Positions 5,186 through 5,281 of a DNA stretch of 5,281 bases are shown one piece after another. This DNA comes from Verrucomicrobiota bacterium. Lineage in GTDB: Bacteria > Verrucomicrobiota > Verrucomicrobiia > Limisphaerales > JADLHS01. Location of the stretch: the NCBI GenBank assembly GCA_004297495.1, contig SCTL01000497.1:1-5281 (forward strand), written 5' to 3'. The notes below the pieces were generated by a model. It was not told the DNA's origin. It saw only the letters and a program-made list of their open reading frames with translations, and searched no databases. Each line of letters opens with the position of its first letter. Position 1 is the stretch's first letter. Both the position numbers and the translations under genes were made by a program.

Positions 5186-5281
5186 GCCTGCAAGTTAACC
5201 CTCGCCTAATCGAACGCAACCCGTCGCAAAGTGTCTTGGATTCAAGGCCGCGTTCTGTTTTCATGCCGGCGGATTTTGGAG

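Noticed and set aside
5052..5264. A 70-codon minus-strand open frame reaching upstream of the lipoprotein gene
   Set aside because: Most of it overlaps the lipoprotein gene in another frame. The unique N-terminal part shows no signal peptide, domain or start signal.
5186..5281. A promoter for the lipoprotein gene
   Set aside because: TTGAAT, TTGCGA and GATTAG occur on the minus strand, but no pair has 15-19 bp spacing, so none can be supported.

Overview
The window looks like a chromosomal segment of a GC-rich (upper-50s % by eye), Gram-negative-type bacterium. I favour Verrucomicrobia or a PVC relative. The reasons are an E. coli-type rhamnose isomerase next to an FHS-family permease and a rhizobial-type sugar ABC ATPase, consistently missing Shine-Dalgarno sites, a lone frr gene, and a TTAATC-rich intergenic dyad. 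This placement is an inference from style, not from a marker gene.

Left two thirds (1-3652, all on the minus strand): an L-rhamnose uptake and entry operon, read right to left. It starts with L-rhamnose mutarotase (rhaM, 3338-3652), then L-rhamnose isomerase (rhaA, 1957-3219), an FHS/FucP-type major facilitator sugar symporter (607-1911), and the first 185 residues of a CUT2-type sugar ABC transporter ATPase (1-555, cut by the window edge). The ATPase resembles the rhizobial rhamnose RhaT class. The permease and/or the ABC transporter would import rhamnose, RhaM interconverts its anomers, and RhaA makes L-rhamnulose. The kinase, aldolase, periplasmic binding protein and ABC permeases are not in view and would be expected beyond the left edge.

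Centre (3653-3770): a 118-bp divergent promoter region. A plausible sigma70-like promoter faces each way, and a 7-bp inverted repeat overlaps both -35 boxes.

Right third: frr (ribosome recycling factor, 3771-4331, plus strand) converges on a minus-strand pair, a small Tyr-rich lipoprotein (4796-5185) followed by an FtsB/DivIC-type division protein (4425-4751). The 93-bp gap where frr meets this pair carries a long imperfect dyad built of TTAATC/GATTAA units. The last 96 bases (5186-5281) hold no gene I can support.

The window is mostly ordinary metabolism and housekeeping. I see no CRISPR array, tRNA, rRNA, transposase, toxin-antitoxin or defence system, and no convincing undescribed system. 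The items worth a second look are the doubled transport in one operon, the regulatory dyads, and the repeat between the convergent genes.
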